Below the pieces are notes generated by a model. It ran no database searches, had not been told where the DNA came from, and saw only the letters and a program-made list of their open reading frames with translations. Below are positions 1 to 6,874 of a DNA stretch of 40,367 nt, piece after piece. The stretch is from Nonomuraea aridisoli. GTDB lineage: Bacteria > Actinomycetota > Actinomycetes > Streptosporangiales > Streptosporangiaceae. The stretch lies in contig NZ_POUD01000057.1 in the NCBI RefSeq assembly GCF_003236395.1, positions 1 through 40,367 of the forward strand, given 5' to 3'. Position numbers and translations under genes: made by a program. The first letter of the stretch is position 1; the number at the start of each line of letters is the position of its first letter.

Positions 1-351
1 CATCTCATCGCGGCCTCCTTCCACGGGGTGAGCATGCGGTACAACCTCGTCCCGATGCGGGGCCGGCAGATCAACCAAGGGCTGATGGCCCGCGTCGAGA
101 ACGGGGCCCGCGCCTGCCTGGAAGGCGACGGCAGCGTGGCCGACTACCGGGTGCGCCTGCGCTACCCCGACCGCAAGGCGCTCGCGCCCGACCGCATCCA
201 CGTCACCATGACCCCGAAGATCTCCGGCGTGACCCGCCGGATCACGCTCACGCTGCCCAACGACACTCTGTCCGAGCAGGAGTTCGACGCCTGGGGCGAG
301 CGGATCGCCCGAGCCTTCCGCGAGGCCCGCTGCGACCGGGACGGCGCCTAG
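1..351 (+). CDS. DNA/RNA non-specific endonuclease, C-terminal part (5' truncated by window)
   Basis: The reading frame is open from the first base, so this is the 3' end of a longer gene. The visible 116 residues begin HLIAASF and continue into YNLVPM, a QINQG segment and MARVEN. This is the pattern of the NS_2-type DNA/RNA non-specific endonuclease fold, in which a (D/R)GH motif supplies the catalytic His and a nearby Asn binds the metal. The first visible His fits that catalytic position. Such domains usually form the C-terminal toxin module of polymorphic or type VII secreted effectors, or secreted nucleases. The N-terminal part that would identify the delivery route is outside the window. 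An internal GTG at 28 is not needed as a start. No immunity gene follows; bioY begins about 100 bases downstream. Confidence 0.6.
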   Translation, partial: HLIAASFHGVSMRYNLVPMRGRQINQGLMARVENGARACLEGDGSVADYRVRLRYPDRKALAPDRIHVTMTPKISGVTRRITLTLPNDTLSEQEFDAWGERIARAFREARCDRDGA

Positions 352-449
352 CCCGCCACGCCGGTATCGATGGTCAGCAGACGATCGCCGAGAAAGTTGT
401 GGAATACCTCCATGCCGCAGTGTGTCCGTTCTGGTGTGGGATCGAGCCC

Positions 450-1058
450 ATGAACGATGTAGGCAAGCAGCGCAGGTTCCCCACCGGCGACCTGGCGAGA
501 GTGGCGGTGTTCGCCGCGCTCATCGCGGTCCTCGGCATGCCCGGCTCGCTGAACGTCTTCGGCAACGCCGTCCCCATCACCCTGCAGACCCTCGGCGTCA
601 TGCTGGCGGGCGTGATCCTCGGCACGTGGCGGGCCGCGCTGGCCGTCGTCGTGCTCCTCGTCCTGGTGGCCGCGGGGTTGCCGTTGCTCTCCGGCGGGCG
701 GGGCGGGCTCGGGGCGTTCGTCGGGCCGTCGGCCGGCTTCCTGATCGGCTGGATCCCCGGCGCGGCCGTGACCGGCTGGCTCGTCGAGCGGGCGGGCCGC
801 AACCCGGGCATCGTCCAACTCGTCGTGGCGTGCCTGGTGGGCGGCGTCGGCGTGATCTACCTGTTCGGCATCCCGGTGCAGGCCGTCGTCACCGGCGTCC
901 CCCTCGGCACGACGGCCGGGCTCTCGCTGGTCTTCCTGCCCGGCGATCTGATCAAGGCGGTGCTGGCCTCCCTGATCGCCCGGGGCACCCAGCGGGCCTA
1001 CCCCGACGCGGTCCCGGCCGTGCACCAGGAACGCCTGCGCGCCGGCAGGGAGCGTTGA
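450..1058 (+). CDS. bioY: BioY, substrate-binding S component of biotin ECF transporter
   Basis: A protein of 202 residues with about six hydrophobic segments. It has the BioY family pattern: ARVAVFAALIAVLG at the N-terminus, then VPITLQTLGVMLAG, a GGLGAFVGPSAGFLIGW loop and a FLPGDLIKAVLA segment near the C-terminus. BioY binds biotin in the membrane and docks onto an ATPase/EcfT module for uptake. I chose the ATG at 450 because it begins the conserved N-terminal helix; a GTG at 399 would add 17 residues of no obvious family character. The matching ATPase and transmembrane genes, bioM and bioN, lie about 2.5 kb downstream. A ligase and a thiolase lie between, all on the same strand with short gaps, so this is probably one operon. 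I saw no convincing BirA- or BioQ-type operator in the 98-base upstream gap. Confidence 0.93.
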   Translation: MNDVGKQRRFPTGDLARVAVFAALIAVLGMPGSLNVFGNAVPITLQTLGVMLAGVILGTWRAALAVVVLLVLVAAGLPLLSGGRGGLGAFVGPSAGFLIGWIPGAAVTGWLVERAGRNPGIVQLVVACLVGGVGVIYLFGIPVQAVVTGVPLGTTAGLSLVFLPGDLIKAVLASLIARGTQRAYPDAVPAVHQERLRAGRER

Positions 1059-1065
1059 CCGTTCG

Positions 1066-2427
1066 ATGCCCGTAGCGCAAGACGTGATCAGGCACGCCGC
1101 CGAGCGACCCTCCAAGCTCGCGGTGTGCGGCCCGGGAGGCGAGCTCACCTACGCCGAGCTCGCCGGCAAGATCAGCGGTGCCGCCCGGCACCTGCTGCGC
1201 CGGGGGATCGGCCCCGGCGCCATCGTCGCCCTGGCTCTGGCCGACCCGGTCGAGCTGCTGGCCGCCGTGCTGGCGGCCGACCTGGCGGGGGCGACGCCGC
1301 TCATCGGCGACCACACCTGGGACCGGCGCCGCTGGTCCCAGGTCACCGCCCCGGTCGGCCCCGTGGCGTTCGTCGGCAGGCCGCTGCCGTACGCCGCCGG
1401 GCCGCCCGTACGCCGGGAACCGCAACCGGACGACCTGGCGTGGGCCTGCTTCAGCTCCGGCAGCACCGGCCGGCCGCGCGCGATCGTCCGCCGCCGTGCC
1501 TCGTGGACGGCATCGTTCCCGCACCTCGGCGACCTGGCCGGGATCGGCCCCGACGACGTGGTGCTGGTGCCGGGCCCGCTGGTGTCCTCCCTGTACGCCT
1601 TCGCCGCCGTGCACGCCCTGGCCGTCGGCGCGACGGCCGTCGTGCCGGGCCGCTGGCCCGCGCGCCGTTCGCTGGCCGCCCATCTGGCGGGCGCGACGGT
1701 CGTGCACCTGGTGCCGCACCGGCTGCCCGACGTGGCCGGCCATCCCGGCTCGTCACTGCGCGCGGCCGTGGTCGGCGGCGCGGCCCTGGCCCCCGGCACG
1801 CGGGAGGAGGCCGGCCGCGCCGGGCTGCACGTGCTGGCCTACTACGGGGCGACCGAGCTGTCCTTCGTCGCCGTGGACGTCGACGGCGACGGGCTGCGCC
1901 CGTTCCCCGGCGTGGAGATCGAGGTCCGTCCCGAGGCGGGCTCCGCGTTCGGCGAGGTGTGGGTACGCTCCCCGTGGCTGGCCCAGGGCTACCTGGGCGA
2001 CGCGGCGGGCCCGCTGCGGCGCGACCGCGACGGCTGGGTGACCGTCGGCGACGTGGCGGAGCCGTACCGGCCCGGGGAGGTGCTGCGGGTGCGCGGGCGC
2101 GGCGACGGCGCGATCCAGACCGGCGGCGCCACCGTGGTGCCCGAGGACGTCGAGGAGGTGCTGCGGAAGGTGCCGGGCGTGGGCGACGTCGTCGTGGTCG
2201 GCTCGCCGCACCCGTCGCTGGGCGCGGTGGTCACGGCCATCGTCGAGGGCGCGCCGCCCCGGTCGCTGCTGGAGGCGACCGCCAGGAGCGGCCTGGACGC
2301 CGCGCAACGGCCCCGCCGCTGGTACGGCGTGCCGAGCCTGCCGCGCACGGCGACCGGCAAACCCGCGCGCGCCCTGGTCGCGGCCCGCCTGGCGGACGGC
2401 GACCCCGGCATCCGGCGGCTGATCTGA
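1066..2427 (+). CDS. Class I adenylate-forming acyl-CoA ligase family protein in biotin transport operon
   Basis: A 453-residue ANL-superfamily enzyme, short for the family. Its motifs appear in order: the P-loop SSGSTGRPR (residues 130-138, ending in Arg where Lys is usual), YYGATE (259-264), GDVAEPYR (328-335), RGRGDGAIQTGG (343-354) and the C-terminal TATGK with Lys432 as the expected catalytic lysine. It should adenylate a carboxylate and probably pass it to CoA. It starts 8 bases after bioY, and a thiolase-like gene follows 31 bases downstream. The order BioY, ligase, thiolase matches Bacillus subtilis yhfU-yhfT-yhfS, a biotin-regulated locus. A biotin-related or pimelate-type acid is therefore a plausible substrate, but this is inference from context. 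The short N-terminal domain fits the YhfT-like group better than a full-length fatty-acyl-CoA synthetase. Confidence 0.85.
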   Translation: MPVAQDVIRHAAERPSKLAVCGPGGELTYAELAGKISGAARHLLRRGIGPGAIVALALADPVELLAAVLAADLAGATPLIGDHTWDRRRWSQVTAPVGPVAFVGRPLPYAAGPPVRREPQPDDLAWACFSSGSTGRPRAIVRRRASWTASFPHLGDLAGIGPDDVVLVPGPLVSSLYAFAAVHALAVGATAVVPGRWPARRSLAAHLAGATVVHLVPHRLPDVAGHPGSSLRAAVVGGAALAPGTREEAGRAGLHVLAYYGATELSFVAVDVDGDGLRPFPGVEIEVRPEAGSAFGEVWVRSPWLAQGYLGDAAGPLRRDRDGWVTVGDVAEPYRPGEVLRVRGRGDGAIQTGGATVVPEDVEEVLRKVPGVGDVVVVGSPHPSLGAVVTAIVEGAPPRSLLEATARSGLDAAQRPRRWYGVPSLPRTATGKPARALVAARLADGDPGIRRLI

Positions 2428-2458
2428 ACACGCCCCCCAGAAGTCACGAGGTCTGAAC

Positions 2459-3601
2459 ATGCGAGAAACCCCCGGCAACGCGCCCGTCGTCGTGGCGGCG
2501 CGGCGCACGCCCATCGGGACGGCGGGCCACGCCTACAAGGACCTGACCGTGGACCGGCTGGCCGCCCCGGTCATCGCGGCCGTCGCCGAGGACGTGCCCG
2601 GGCGGCGGGTCGAGGACGTCGTGCTGGGCAACTGCATGGGGCCGGGCGGCAACGTGGCCCGGGTGTCGGCGCTGGCCGCAGGGCTGGGGCACGACGTGCC
2701 GGGCCTGACGGTGGACCGGCAGTGCGGCAGCGGTCTGGCCGCGATCCTGGTGGCCGCCCAGGCGGTCCGCGCGGGCGAGATGGACCTGGTGATCGCCGGA
2801 GGGGCCGAGAGCGCCTCGACCGCGCCGCTGCGCACGCACCGGGGGGCCGAGACGCCCTACGCCCGGGCGCCGTTCGCCCCGGCCGGGCATCCCGACCCCG
2901 ACATGGGGCCGGCGGCCGAGGCGCTGGCGGCCAGGTACGGGATCAGCCGGGAGCGCCAGGACGCCTACGCCTCGCGCAGTCACGCCCGGGCGCTGGCCGC
3001 CCGCGCGGCGGGGGCGTTCAAGGAGGAGATCGTGCCGGTCGGCGGGCGAGCCGACGACCAGCGGCCGCGCCCGCTGCGGGAGGCGTCGCTGGCCCGGCTG
3101 CCTGCGGCGTTCGTCCGGGAAGGTACAGTGACGGCCGGAAATTCCTCCCCGGTCAGCGACGGCGCCGCGGCGGTGGCCCTCGTGCCGGAACGCCTGCGCG
3201 CGGGCCTGCCGGGCCTGCGGCTGGTCGCCGGATCCGTCGTCGGGTGCGATCCCGCGCTGCCCGGGTGGGGCCCGGTGCCCGCGATCCGGCGGGTGCTGGC
3301 GCGTACGGGCGTGGAGTTGGAGCAGATCGCGGCGGTGGAGATCGTGGAGGCGTTCGCGGCGCAGGTGCTGGCCGTCACCGACGCGCTGGGCCTCGACCCG
3401 CTGGGCGCCGACGACGGGCGCGTCTGCCCCGGCGGCGGGGCGCTGGCGCTCGGCCACCCGTGGGGCGCGACCGGGGCGGTCGTGGTGACCCGGCTGTTCG
3501 GCGGGCTCGTGCGCGCGGCCGCCCCGCCGGGCACGCTCGGCCTGGCGGCGGCCGCGGTCGGCGGCGGGCTCGGCGTGGCCGCGTTGTTCGAGGTGGTCTG
3601 A
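2459..3601 (+). CDS. Thiolase-family protein with altered active site
   Basis: A 380-residue thiolase-fold protein. The nucleophilic cysteine is present in DRQCGSGL (Cys89) and the oxyanion His in LGHPWGATGA (His333). Two other canonical positions differ. The NEAFA motif reads VEAFA (Val296 in place of Asn), and the CxGGG motif near the C-terminus reads AVGGGLG (Ala366 in place of the acid/base Cys). Classical biosynthetic and degradative thiolases need that second cysteine for Claisen chemistry, so this protein may do only acyl transfer or a different condensation. The codons at both sites read cleanly, so these are not frameshift artefacts. It lies between the ligase and bioM with a 1-base gap to bioM. 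By position it corresponds to B. subtilis YhfS; I cannot tell whether that protein shares the substitutions. Confidence 0.85.
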   Translation: MRETPGNAPVVVAARRTPIGTAGHAYKDLTVDRLAAPVIAAVAEDVPGRRVEDVVLGNCMGPGGNVARVSALAAGLGHDVPGLTVDRQCGSGLAAILVAAQAVRAGEMDLVIAGGAESASTAPLRTHRGAETPYARAPFAPAGHPDPDMGPAAEALAARYGISRERQDAYASRSHARALAARAAGAFKEEIVPVGGRADDQRPRPLREASLARLPAAFVREGTVTAGNSSPVSDGAAAVALVPERLRAGLPGLRLVAGSVVGCDPALPGWGPVPAIRRVLARTGVELEQIAAVEIVEAFAAQVLAVTDALGLDPLGADDGRVCPGGGALALGHPWGATGAVVVTRLFGGLVRAAAPPGTLGLAAAAVGGGLGVAALFEVV

Positions 3602-3602
3602 G

Positions 3603-4286
3603 GTGGCCGCCGCGATCGACTTCTCCGACGTCCGCGTACGCTTCGGCGAGCGCGAGGTGCTGCGCGGCGTCACCGCCGCCCTGACCGAGCGCCGCGTCGG
3701 CGTGGTCGGCGCCAACGGCTCCGGCAAGAGCACGCTGGCCCGCCTCGTCAACGGCCTGGCGGTGCCCACCTCCGGCAGCGTCACCGTGCTCGGCCTCGAC
3801 ACCCGCCGCCACGCGGCGAAGATCCGGCGTGGCGTCGGGTTCCTGTTCACCGACCCCGACGCCCAGATCGTGATGCCGACGGTGGCCGAGGACGTGGCGT
3901 TCTCGCTGCGCCGCAAGGGCCTGACGCCCGAGGAGACCGACCGGCGCGTACGCGAGGTCCTGGACCGTTACGGCCTGGCCGGTCACGCCGACCACCCCGC
4001 CCACCACTTGTCGGGCGGCCAGAAGCAGCTGCTCGCGCTCTGCTCGGTCATGGTGCTGGAGCCGGAGATCCTCGTCATGGACGAGCCCACCACGCTGCTC
4101 GACCTGCGCCACTCCCGCCAGGTCGCCGCGCTGCTGCGCGACCTGCCGCAGCAGGTGCTGGTCGTCACGCACGACCTTCCGCTGCTGGAGGACTTCGACC
4201 GGGTGCTGGTGCTCGACGAGGGCCGCGTCGTGGCCGACGGCGCCCCGCGCGAGGCCATCGGCCACTACCGCAAGCTCATGGCATGA
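3603..4286 (+). CDS. bioM: BioM, ATPase of biotin ECF transporter
   Basis: A 227-residue ABC ATPase of the CbiO/EcfA type. Walker A is GANGSGKS, the Q-loop region DPDAQIVMPTVAEDV is typical of ECF ATPases, the signature is LSGGQKQ, Walker B is ILVMDEPTT and the switch His is in VVTHDL. It energises the transporter from the cytoplasmic face, coupling through BioN to BioY. The GTG start sits one base after the thiolase stop, and the 3' end overlaps bioN in an ATGA junction, which implies translational coupling. All key residues are present. Annotated alone it could be mistaken for a cobalt ATPase; bioY and bioN in the same operon decide the call. Confidence 0.92.
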   Translation: MAAAIDFSDVRVRFGEREVLRGVTAALTERRVGVVGANGSGKSTLARLVNGLAVPTSGSVTVLGLDTRRHAAKIRRGVGFLFTDPDAQIVMPTVAEDVAFSLRRKGLTPEETDRRVREVLDRYGLAGHADHPAHHLSGGQKQLLALCSVMVLEPEILVMDEPTTLLDLRHSRQVAALLRDLPQQVLVVTHDLPLLEDFDRVLVLDEGRVVADGAPREAIGHYRKLMA

Positions 4287-4888
4287 ACGGCCTGACGGGC
4301 GCGTACGTCCCGGGCGTCTCGCCGCTGCACCGCCTGCCCGCCGGGGCCAAACTGGCCGGGCTCGCCGTGGCCTGCACCGTGCTGGTGCTGCTGCCCTCGC
4401 TGCTCGCGCTGGCCGTCGCGGCGGTCGTCGTGGCGGCCCTGTACGCGCTGTCCCGCGTGGGCGCGGCGGCCGCGTGGGCGCAGGTGCGGCCGGTGCGCTG
4501 GTTCGCGGTCGTCCTGTTCGCCTTCCAGTTGCTGTTCGCGGGGCCGGAGACGGCCGCGGCGACGGTGCTGCGCGTGGTGCTGGCGGTGGCGCTGGCCGGG
4601 CTGGTGACGCTCACCACCCGCATGTCGGCCATGCTCGCGGCGCTGGAACGCTGCCTGTCGCCGGCGCGGTTCGTCGGCCTCGACCCGTTCCGGCTGTCGT
4701 TGTTGTTGTCGCTGACGGTGCGCAGCGTGCCGGTCATCGCGGCGCTGGCCGTGCGCGTCAGGGAGGCCCAGCGGGCCCGTGGCGTCGAGCGCAGCCTGCG
4801 CGCCTTCGCGGTGCCGCTGGTGGTGGGGTCGCTGCGGCACGCCGACGCGCTGGGGGAGGCGCTGAGCGCCCGTGGCCTCGACGACTGA
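4283..4888 (+). CDS. bioN: BioN, EcfT-type transmembrane coupling protein
   Basis: A 201-residue membrane protein of the CbiQ/EcfT fold. After an N-terminal SPLHRLPAGAKLAG stretch come about five hydrophobic segments. Two Ala-Arg-Gly signatures follow, QRARGVE in the cytoplasmic coupling helix and SARGLDD at the very C-terminus; these grip the ATPase grooves in ECF transporters. The ATG lies in the ATGA overlap with bioM. This is the last gene of the biotin operon. A short gap with an AT-rich palindrome separates it from the next operon. Confidence 0.9.
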   Translation: MNGLTGAYVPGVSPLHRLPAGAKLAGLAVACTVLVLLPSLLALAVAAVVVAALYALSRVGAAAAWAQVRPVRWFAVVLFAFQLLFAGPETAAATVLRVVLAVALAGLVTLTTRMSAMLAALERCLSPARFVGLDPFRLSLLLSLTVRSVPVIAALAVRVREAQRARGVERSLRAFAVPLVVGSLRHADALGEALSARGLDD

Positions 4889-4898
4889 TATCCCAGTG

Positions 4899-4928
4899 TT
4901 GACTTATATAAGCGGAAGCTGAAAGACT
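4899..4928 (+). promoter_or_regulatory. Promoter and candidate ArsR operator
   Basis: TTGACT at 4899-4904 resembles a -35 box. It overlaps a perfect 10-bp palindrome CTTATATAAG at 4903-4912, conspicuously AT-rich in this GC-rich sequence. The ArsR gene starts at 4935, close downstream. Symmetric AT-rich sites overlapping their own promoter are usual for ArsR repressors, so this is the likely autoregulatory operator for the three-gene operon. Confidence 0.6.
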
Positions 4929-4934
4929 CTGGTC

Positions 4935-5285
4935 GTGCACGCGTTCGACGTCCTCGGCGATCCGGTCCGGCGCCGGATCCTGGAGCTGCTGGCCGACGGT
5001 GAGCAGAGCTCGGGCGAGCTCACCGCCGTCATCCAGCGCGAGTTCGGGATCTCCCAGCCGGCCGTCTCCCAGCACCTGCGGGTGCTGCGCGACCACGGCT
5101 TCGCCAGGGTGCGGGCCCAGGGCACCCGCCGGCTGTACGCCGTCGAGCCGGGGCCGCTGCAGGAGGTCGATCTCTGGCTGGAGCGCTTTCGCGGCTTCTG
5201 GAGCCAGCGCCTGGACGCCCTGGCGACGGAGCTGGCTCGCGGCAGGCGCGAGCGCCGCATGACCAACGAGGCGAAGGAAACGTGA
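4935..5285 (+). CDS. ArsR-family transcriptional regulator
   Basis: A 116-residue winged-helix protein. The N-terminus FDVLGDPVRRRILELL and the recognition helix ISQPAVSQHLRVLRDHGF match ArsR regulators of the type paired with SRPBCC (AHSA1-like) genes. There is no metal-binding Cys motif, so it is probably not a metal sensor. The GTG start at 4935 gives the family N-terminus. Its stop overlaps the next gene's start. It probably represses its own operon through the TTATATAA palindrome about 25 bases upstream. Such pairs are widespread in actinomycetes and their ligand is generally unknown. Confidence 0.88.
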   Translation: MHAFDVLGDPVRRRILELLADGEQSSGELTAVIQREFGISQPAVSQHLRVLRDHGFARVRAQGTRRLYAVEPGPLQEVDLWLERFRGFWSQRLDALATELARGRRERRMTNEAKET

Positions 5286-5893
5286 TGGATATCGTTGACG
5301 AGCTCAACCGCGCACACCGCGAGCTGCTCGACGGCAAGCGCAAGACCGTGGCGCTGCGGCGCCGCTACGACGCCGACGTCGAGGACGTGTGGGACGCCTG
5401 CACCGACGCCGGCCGGCTGAGCCGCTGGTTCATGCCCGTCTCCGGCGATCTGCGGCTGGGCGGCACGTACCAGCTGGAGGGCAACGCGCACGGCGAGATC
5501 CTGCTGTGCGAGCCGCCGCGCCGGCTGCGGGTCACCTGGCTGTTCGGCGAGAACCCCGGCTTCTCCGAGGTCGAGGTCACCTTGTCGGCCGAGGACGGCG
5601 GCACCCTGTTCGAGCTGCGCCACACCGCCGAGGTGCCGGAGGAGTTCTGGTCGCAGTACGGCCCCGGCGCGACCGGCGTGGGCTGGGACCTGGCGCTGCT
5701 CGGCCTGGCCCTGCACCTGGCGGGCGGCGAGAAGGTCGACGAGTCGACGTTCCACGAGACCGACGAGGGCCGCCGCTACATCCTCGGCAGCAGCCGGGCG
5801 TGGGGCGACGCCCACCGCGCCGCGGGCGGATCGGCCGACGAGGTCGAGGCCGCCGTCACCGCCGTTTCCGCCTTCTACGCCCCGGAGTCCTGA
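5285..5893 (+). CDS. SRPBCC (AHSA1-like) domain protein
   Basis: A START/Bet v1-like protein of 202 residues. Diagnostic segments are VWDACTDAGRLSRWFMPVSGDLRLGG, HGEILLCEPPRRLRVTW and VGWDLALLGLALHL, typical of the activator of Hsp90 ATPase homologue 1-like family. The fold forms a hydrophobic cavity that binds lipids or small aromatic compounds; the ligand is unknown. I favour the ATG at 5285, which has AGGAAA a few bases upstream, over the GTG at 5282. It overlaps the ArsR stop and is followed one base later by the VOC gene. ArsR, SRPBCC and VOC thus form one coupled operon. Confidence 0.85.
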   Translation: MDIVDELNRAHRELLDGKRKTVALRRRYDADVEDVWDACTDAGRLSRWFMPVSGDLRLGGTYQLEGNAHGEILLCEPPRRLRVTWLFGENPGFSEVEVTLSAEDGGTLFELRHTAEVPEEFWSQYGPGATGVGWDLALLGLALHLAGGEKVDESTFHETDEGRRYILGSSRAWGDAHRAAGGSADEVEAAVTAVSAFYAPES

Positions 5894-5894
5894 C

Positions 5895-6290
5895 ATGACC
5901 CAGAAGACCACCACGGCGCTGATGTTCCAGAACGGCGACGCCGAGGAGGCGATGACCTTCTACATGTCGCTGTTCGACGACTCCAAAGTCGTCTTCGCCG
6001 AGCGTTTCGCCGCCGGCGAGCCCGGCGAGGGCACCATCAAGATGGCCGCCTTCACGCTGGCCGGCCAGGAGTACTTGTGCATGGACAGCTCCGTCCGGCA
6101 CGAGTTCACCTTCACGCCGTCGATCTCCCTGTTCGTCACGTGCGACAGCGAGGACGAACTCACCCGCCTGTACGGCGCGCTGCTGGAGGGCGGTGTGGCG
6201 CTGATGCCGCTGGACTCGTACGGGTTCAGCAAGCGGTTCGGCTGGGTCCAGGACCGCTTCGGCGTCTCCTGGCAGCTCAACCTGCCCTGA
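5895..6290 (+). CDS. VOC-family (PhnB-like) protein
   Basis: A 131-residue single-domain glyoxalase-fold protein. It opens TTALMFQNGDAEEAMTFYMSLF and ends FGWVQDRFGVSWQLNLP, the hallmark ends of the PhnB / 3-demethylubiquinone-9 3-methyltransferase-like VOC group. Members are metal-binding or ligand-binding dimers, mostly of unknown substrate. It starts one base after the SRPBCC stop and belongs to the same operon. It ends convergently, 4 bases from the neighbouring minus-strand regulator. Confidence 0.85.
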   Translation: MTQKTTTALMFQNGDAEEAMTFYMSLFDDSKVVFAERFAAGEPGEGTIKMAAFTLAGQEYLCMDSSVRHEFTFTPSISLFVTCDSEDELTRLYGALLEGGVALMPLDSYGFSKRFGWVQDRFGVSWQLNLP

Positions 6291-6294
6291 CAGG

Positions 6295-6819
6295 TCACTC
6301 GACCGGGAAGAGGATCGGGCTGAGCAGGTGGCGGGCGCGGCCCGGCGCGGGCTCGTGGGCCAGCCGGGGCACGATGGCCCGGCGCAGCTCGGCGATCAGC
6401 TCCTCCAGCTCCTCACGGCTGAGCCAGACGGCGTGCTGGCGGTAGCCCACCAGGTCGGCGGCCGGGTCGGCGCCCTCGTGGCCGAGATAGGCGTCGAACT
6501 CGGCGATGAGCGCCGCCATCGCCACCGCGAAGGCGCGCCGGTGGTCGTCGGCCGTCATCTTCGCGAACGTGTCCATGCCGATCGAGGCGTGTTCGCCGCG
6601 CAGCCGGTAGTGCCGCTCCACGGCGCCGCGCACCCGGCGCTCCTCGGCCACCTCCAGGATGCCGCCCTCGGCCAGCAGGTCGATGTGCCGGTAGACGGTG
6701 GCCTTGGAGACGCCGGGCAGGCGCTCGCACAGCTGCGACGTGGTCAGGGCGCGCCCGCCGCGCAGGGCGTGCACGATGCGCAGCCGTACGGGCTGGCCGA
6801 GCAGTTCCAAGGGGTCCAC
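6295..6819 (-). CDS. Winged-helix (HTH_20/ArsR-like) transcriptional regulator
   Basis: A 174-residue protein starting at a GTG. The N-terminal winged helix reads LGQPVRLRIVHALRGG, then TSQLCERLPGVSKATVYRHIDLLAEGG, followed by a beta wing and a helical C-terminal half with many Glu and Arg. It is transcribed divergently from the alpha/beta hydrolase at 6875. A perfect inverted repeat in the 55-base gap is the obvious operator. An in-frame stop just upstream of the GTG fixes the start. It is probably a repressor of itself and of the hydrolase; the inducer is not evident. Confidence 0.82.
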   Translation of the reverse strand: MDPLELLGQPVRLRIVHALRGGRALTTSQLCERLPGVSKATVYRHIDLLAEGGILEVAEERRVRGAVERHYRLRGEHASIGMDTFAKMTADDHRRAFAVAMAALIAEFDAYLGHEGADPAADLVGYRQHAVWLSREELEELIAELRRAIVPRLAHEPAPGRARHLLSPILFPVE

Positions 6820-6843
6820 GCCGACACAATCTCATACCGTGCT

Positions 6844-6868
6844 ACCTTTCTCAAAAATCGAGAAAGGT
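6844..6868. promoter_or_regulatory. Operator: perfect inverted repeat over the hydrolase ribosome-binding site
   Basis: ACCTTTCTC at 6844-6852 and GAGAAAGGT at 6860-6868 are perfect 9-bp arms with a 7-base AT-rich spacer. The right arm contains the GAGAAAGG that serves as Shine-Dalgarno for the GTG at 6875. The site lies between the divergent regulator and hydrolase, so one bound dimer could silence both. Confidence 0.7.
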
Positions 6869-6874
6869 GATGCC

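Noticed and set aside
1..351. Toxin/immunity pair at the left edge
   Set aside because: The nuclease end is followed by bioY, with no small acidic immunity-like ORF between, so a pair cannot be claimed from this window.
352..449. Biotin operator (BirA- or BioQ-type) upstream of bioY
   Set aside because: I looked for the long BirA inverted repeat and the BioQ palindrome and found no convincing match in the 98-base gap.
1066..3601. Ligase and thiolase as a fatty-acid degradation pair unrelated to biotin
   Set aside because: They are tightly packed between bioY and bioM, and no acyl-CoA dehydrogenase or hydratase gene is nearby; a general beta-oxidation role is less likely, though not excluded.
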